A DNA stretch of 60,766 nt from Candidatus Pullilachnospira intestinigallinarum (GTDB lineage: Bacteria > Bacillota > Clostridia > Lachnospirales > Lachnospiraceae). Shown one piece after another: positions 57,160 through 60,766 of this stretch (position 1 is the stretch's first letter; the number at the start of each line of letters is the position of its first letter). A program made the translations under genes and the position numbers. The stretch lies in the NCBI GenBank assembly GCA_018711275.1, contig DVIN01000056.1:1-60766 (forward strand), written 5' to 3'. Below the pieces are notes generated by a model. It saw only the letters and a program-made list of their open reading frames with translations. It did no database searches and had not been told where the DNA came from.

Positions 57160-58848
57160 ATGAAACGAAGGATTTCACCGGTGCTTCTGGTCCTGATACT
57201 GATCGTCCTGGTGGCGGCAGCCGGCATCGGCACGGCGCTGATCAGGCGGTATATGCCGTCCAGTGAGAAGATGGACGGCAGCGAGTATTTTTCTCTCAAT
57301 GACAGCAGTGAGGCTGCTCTGGTGGTGAACGGAGAACTGAAAGAGGAAAAAGCCAGAATTATTGACGGCCGGTATTATATTGCAGATACAGTGGTGGGGC
57401 AGTATATCAACGGCAGATTTTACTGGGATGCAAAGAATCAGGTGATGCTGTATACGCTTCCCACAGAGATGTTTCAGATTTCTACGGATACCACGGAATA
57501 TCAGACATCCCAGGGGGTTCAGAGTACGGATTATGTGATCCTCCGGTCCGAGGGGGATACTTTTTATCTGGATTTGGAGTTTATTCAGCAGTATACAGAT
57601 ATGGACTGCCAGACTTATGATGATCCCGCCCGGGTGGTGATCCGCACGGAATGGAAGGAAGAAACCATGGTTACGGCGAAGAAGGATACCCAGATCCGGC
57701 AGAAGGGCGGAATTAAGAGTATTATCGTGGACGAAGTGGCCAAAGGGGATCAGCTGTACCTTCTGGATCAGATGGATAACTGGAGTCAGGTGGCTACGGA
57801 GGATGGCTATACCGGTTATATCCGTAACGAGGATATTTCCGAGGCTTCGCAGGTGGCGTTTTCCCATGAGTCTTCCCAGCCGGAATATACCAGTATTCAT
57901 AAGGACTACAAGATTTGTCTGGGCTGGCATCAGATGACAACCGCGGACGGGAACGCGGCTCTGGCAGAGCTGGTGGCCGGCGCCCAGGGGCTTAACACCA
58001 TATCCCCCACCTGGTTTTCCATTGCGGATAATTCCGGGAATATCACATCTCTGGCCAGCGCAGATTATGTAAATCAGGCCCATGGTATGGGACTGGAGGT
58101 CTGGGGGCTGATTGACAATTTCAGCGCGGATGCGGACACTTTGACGGTGCTGTCAGATACGCAGGCCAGGACGAATATCATTAATCAGCTGATGGCCCAG
58201 GCAGACGCCGTGGGACTTGACGGAATCAATGTGGATTTTGAATCCATCACGGAGGAGCAGGGACCGCATTATATACAGTTTATCCGGGAACTTTCCATTG
58301 CCTGCAGAAACAGAGGACTGGTGCTTTCCATTGACGATCCGGTTCCCATGCCGTATTCTGCGCACTATGACCGTCGGGAGCAGGGGATTGTGGCGGACTA
58401 TGTGATTAATATGGGTTATGATGAACACCATTCCGGAGATACGGAGGCGGGTTCTGTGGCATCGCTGGGATTTGTGAGACAGTCCATCGAGGATTCGCTC
58501 CAGGAAGTTCCGGCGGAGAAGCTGATCAATGCCATTCCATTCTATACACGGCTCTGGAAAGAGCCTTACGGGGGAGGAAATCTCAGCAGCGAAGTAATGG
58601 GGATGGATGGCGCTTCCAGTTTCATTTCAGAGAATGGCATGGATGTTTACTGGGATTCGGAAGCGGGTCAGAATGTGGCGATGTTGGACGGGGAGGACGG
58701 ACTCTACAGTATGTGGGTGGAGGACGAGCAGTCCATTGAGGAAAAGATGAAACTGGTACAGGAGTATCAGCTGGCCGGCGTGGCCGCGTGGCGGCTGGGC
58801 TTTGAGAGAGATACCGTGTGGCCGGTGATTGCACAGTACCTTCAGTGA
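57160..58848 (+). CDS. Secreted or membrane-anchored GH18-type protein with SH3 domain
   Basis: The 562-residue protein has one N-terminal membrane helix (about 7-28). A domain like the copper-amine-oxidase N-terminal fold (about 45-165) follows, then an SH3-type wall-binding domain (about 168-230, NWSQVATEDGYTGYIRN). The GH18 barrel (about 245-560) has the catalytic DGINVDFE (Glu about 364). This layout is like the YaaH/YdhD group that acts on peptidoglycan in spores or cell walls. AGGAGGGT precedes the ATG. The stop is 34 bases before the DivIVA-like gene. Confidence 0.9.
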   Translation: MKRRISPVLLVLILIVLVAAAGIGTALIRRYMPSSEKMDGSEYFSLNDSSEAALVVNGELKEEKARIIDGRYYIADTVVGQYINGRFYWDAKNQVMLYTLPTEMFQISTDTTEYQTSQGVQSTDYVILRSEGDTFYLDLEFIQQYTDMDCQTYDDPARVVIRTEWKEETMVTAKKDTQIRQKGGIKSIIVDEVAKGDQLYLLDQMDNWSQVATEDGYTGYIRNEDISEASQVAFSHESSQPEYTSIHKDYKICLGWHQMTTADGNAALAELVAGAQGLNTISPTWFSIADNSGNITSLASADYVNQAHGMGLEVWGLIDNFSADADTLTVLSDTQARTNIINQLMAQADAVGLDGINVDFESITEEQGPHYIQFIRELSIACRNRGLVLSIDDPVPMPYSAHYDRREQGIVADYVINMGYDEHHSGDTEAGSVASLGFVRQSIEDSLQEVPAEKLINAIPFYTRLWKEPYGGGNLSSEVMGMDGASSFISENGMDVYWDSEAGQNVAMLDGEDGLYSMWVEDEQSIEEKMKLVQEYQLAGVAAWRLGFERDTVWPVIAQYLQ

Positions 58849-58882
58849 GGCGGAAGTACAGCAGAAGAAAGGGGTAGATACA

Positions 58883-59815
58883 ATGGCAGATGAAATGTTC
58901 AAGACCACGCTGATGGGTGGATTTGACAAGGATGACGTACTGGCGAAGGTGCAGACGATGAAGGACGACGCCTATGCCGAGAGAAGCAAACTGCTTAAAG
59001 AATGCAGGGTGAAGGATAAGAAGATTGCGGAGCTGGAGAGGAAGGTTGCCGCAAAGGAGAGTGAAAAGAGAAAAGCCGCGGAGGAAGCGGACCGCAGGCT
59101 GAAGGCAGAACAGGAAAAGATGCGGCAGCAGCTGGCGGGAAAGGATGAGGAGGTACTTCGCAGACGGCAGGAGATGGATCAGGAACTCATGGAACGGGAT
59201 CGGGAAAATGAGCAGAAGATTCAGGAACTGAAGCGGCAGCATGAGGCGGAAAAGGAAGAAATCTATGCGCGCCTGAGGGAGAAAACCGAGCAGAAGGATC
59301 GGCTGGAGCGGGAGATTTCACAGAAGTATCAGAAGTATATCGACCGTTACGAGCAGATCGGCGGTCTGGTTTTTGAGGCGCAGGAGAAGGCGGATCAGAT
59401 GATTGCCGAGGCGCAGCAGCAGAGAGATCAGATCCTGTCTGACGCGGAGGTGGCAGCGCAGAAATGTCTGGACGCGGTGCAGGAGGAGGTCAACGACAAG
59501 CTGGCCGAGGGGAAGAGAAAGTACATCGCTGTTCAGGAAGAGATGAATGAGATTGTAGAACTGATCAACCAGGCGCAGCGGAGATTTATGGCTTCTTATA
59601 AAGAGGTGCATCGAATCATCAGCACCATGCCGGAAACGCTGCGGGAGCTGGAGGATGAAAATGAAGATGGCACGGGAAATGCAGGTGCTGAGGACACAAC
59701 GTCCTGTCAGGAAAACGTACAGCCGGAAGATGACAGTTTCGACGAGGAGGATGACGATCTGTCCGAGGCTGAGATGAAGAAGATTTTCAGACGCCGTGAC
59801 ATGGATGAGGAATGA
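58883..59815 (+). CDS. DivIVA-like coiled-coil protein
   Basis: The 310-residue protein starts with MGGFDKDDVLAKVQTM (about 11-26), the 'GFD-x-x-x-V' turn typical of DivIVA N-termini. A highly charged coiled coil (about 30-250) with Glu, Lys, Arg and Gln follows, then an acidic tail (about 265-300). The ATG at 58883 follows AAAGGGG. DivIVA proteins mark curved membrane at poles and septa. It sits between a wall hydrolase-like gene and an amidase, which fits a cell-division or sporulation role. The assignment beyond the N-terminus is uncertain. Confidence 0.75.
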   Translation: MADEMFKTTLMGGFDKDDVLAKVQTMKDDAYAERSKLLKECRVKDKKIAELERKVAAKESEKRKAAEEADRRLKAEQEKMRQQLAGKDEEVLRRRQEMDQELMERDRENEQKIQELKRQHEAEKEEIYARLREKTEQKDRLEREISQKYQKYIDRYEQIGGLVFEAQEKADQMIAEAQQQRDQILSDAEVAAQKCLDAVQEEVNDKLAEGKRKYIAVQEEMNEIVELINQAQRRFMASYKEVHRIISTMPETLRELEDENEDGTGNAGAEDTTSCQENVQPEDDSFDEEDDDLSEAEMKKIFRRRDMDEE

Positions 59816-59889
59816 AAAACGGATCCGGCGGCCTGTCGGACAGTGCAGGGCTACTGCCTGCCAAACGTGTTTCGGTTCGTTTGAGTTTT

Positions 59890-59943
59890 GAAAAATCTTC
59901 CGAAGCATATACTTTAGTAAGTATGTTTCGGGGGATTTTTTTT
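59890..59943 (+). terminator. Terminator-like hairpin that overlaps the amidase ribosome site
   Basis: AAAAATC-TT-CCGAAGCATA pairs with TATGTTTCGG-GG-GATTTTT, then T8. It ends the DivIVA-like transcript. The GGGGGA in its 3' arm is the only ribosome-binding site for the TTG start of the amidase at 59942, so it could act as an attenuator for that gene. Confidence 0.75.
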
Positions 59944-60556
59944 GAAGGAATTGAAGAAACGGCTGCTGGAACTGGGAATGACGTGTCTTCTTCTTGCCGG
60001 AATTTTCTGCCTGTCCCGGGAGGGCGCCAGGGTGACTGCCGGACTGTCCGGATTGGAACCGGTAGTGGTGGTGGATGCCGGGCATGGCGGAAGAGATCCC
60101 GGGAAAGTGGGAGTTAACCAGGTATATGAAAAGGATATCAATCTGGCAATCGCCCAAAAATTGAAGGAGCACCTGGAGGAGAAGAAGATCCAGGTGGTTA
60201 TGACCCGGGAGAAAGATACCGGCCTGTATCAGGAGAATTCCTCCAACAAAAAAGTGGAGGATATGAAAAACCGTGTACTGCTGATTCATGAGGCAAAACC
60301 GGACTGTGCAGTCAGTATTCATCAGAACAGCTATACAGAACCGGAGGTCAGCGGCCCGCAGGTGTTTTATTATGAGGATTCTCCGGAAGGGAAGAAGCTG
60401 GCGGAGGTTCTGCAGGAAGAGTTGAATGTGGGGCTGGAAGACGGAGGGAGAGATGCCAAGGGAAATACCGGATATTATCTGCTGAAAAAGACGGATTGTC
60501 CATTGACAATTGTGGAACATGATGTGATAATAGGAACAAATCAAAAAGCTTGCTAA
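59942..60556 (+). pseudogene. cwlD: CwlD-like N-acetylmuramoyl-L-alanine amidase, 3' end interrupted
   Basis: The frame encodes a membrane helix (about 9-25) and an Amidase_3 domain. Zinc ligands are visible in VVDAGHGGRDPG (His), VYEKDIN (Glu) and SIHQNSY (His). Blocks KVEDMKNRVLLIH and GPQVFYYEDSPEG fit CwlD of spore cortex synthesis. The match ends at LTIVE (about 60517), the catalytic Glu, where VECGFLSNP-type sequence is expected. After this come only HDVIIGTNQKAC and a stop, so the last 35-40 residues are missing and the DNA becomes AT-rich. The start TTG at 59942 follows GGGGGA. The gene seems cut by inserted DNA whose far end is outside the window. Confidence 0.8.
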
Positions 60557-60766
60557 TGCAAACTGTTTGTTTGATTTAGTCCTTTGCAAATTAACAAAAA
60601 ATCTGAGCTTTACAAATTTGGTTCAGAAATTGGTAAAAAGGAGTAGCGATTGGCGTAGATAATGGAAGTCAATATGGCGTACACACTGCAAATTGGACTT
60701 TCTCGAAGCCAACATCGAAGAAAAAATTGGGTTATATGGGATATGCGAGCCAAGATTATGTTTACT
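60518..60766. mobile_element. Putative left border of inserted AT-rich DNA in the cwlD-like gene
   Basis: Base composition falls sharply after 60517. The segment has short inverted motifs (TTTGCAAATTAA, GTTTGTTTGA) and a partial reading frame running off the window end (about 60643-60766, including IGVDNGSQYGVHTANWTFS) with no clear start. No integrase or transposase is visible in the 249 bases. The mobile-element call rests only on the disruption of the amidase gene; the family cannot be told. Confidence 0.45.

Noticed and set aside
1-60766. CRISPR array, rRNA genes, complete insertion sequence or prophage
   Set aside because: No regularly spaced direct repeats, no rRNA sequence, and no transposase, integrase or phage structural genes are visible in the window.

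Overview
The window looks like a chromosomal segment from a spore-forming, low-to-mid GC Gram-positive of the class Clostridia, most likely Lachnospiraceae. The reasons are strong AGGAGG ribosome-binding sites, a gdpP-rplI-dnaB block, an rpsF-ssb-rpsR operon, small DUF951 and DUF1858 proteins, a class B sortase, a cwlD-like spore cortex amidase, and no outer-membrane biogenesis genes. The family assignment is inference from gene content.

Left third (1-21.7 kb). Three tRNA genes (Asn, Glu, Cys) are followed by small accessory genes. These are a ribbon-helix-helix protein, a PH-domain gene broken by an in-frame amber codon, and a compact type I toxin-antitoxin-like locus with a near-perfect antitoxin promoter. 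Two similar cassettes of response regulator, histidine kinase, ABC ATPase and giant FtsX permease follow (1.8-6.9 kb and 13.5-18.5 kb). Both kinases lack a sensor domain, so the permeases probably act as the sensors. Between the cassettes lie a GH3 glycosidase, a HAD phosphatase, an AAA-ATPase/PD-(D/E)XK protein, a second identical tRNA-Cys, and a two-gene HTH plus HipA-like kinase toxin-antitoxin candidate. A DUF975/CmpB-type membrane protein and glycerol dehydrogenase close this part.

Middle (21.9-36.9 kb). This is the most unusual part. A leftward six-gene operon encodes three small helical WXG100-like proteins, a coiled-coil protein, a B-box-like zinc-finger membrane protein and a 1463-residue FtsK-type ATPase with one intact and three apparently degenerate motor modules. 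It has no recognisable EssB, EsaA or YukD partner. Divergent from it are a lipoprotein with three tandem beta repeats and an OmpA-like C-terminus, and an ECF sigma factor fused to a transmembrane segment and a large extracytoplasmic region. A second HipA-like kinase follows with a small partner protein. A GntR/YtrA repressor with a DUF5808-type membrane protein has a perfect 12-bp inverted-repeat operator.

Right third (37-60.8 kb). KDPG aldolase and a sugar kinase precede lrgAB, a cytidylate-kinase-like protein and a FadR-type regulator. A perfect FadR-like palindrome sits on the lrgAB start site. Then come diaminopimelate dehydrogenase with a long leader hairpin, a phosphoesterase, an orphan PTS IIC, initiator tRNA, sortase B, a sirtuin, the S6-SSB-S18 operon, a CPBP protease with no normal start codon, the c-di-AMP phosphodiesterase gdpP, L9, DnaB, a MerR-type protein, ferredoxin, DUF1858, MecA, a GH18 protein and a DivIVA-like coiled coil. 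At the right edge the cwlD-like amidase is cut at about 60517, after its last catalytic Glu, and AT-rich unrelated DNA follows. This may be the border of a mobile or excisable element.
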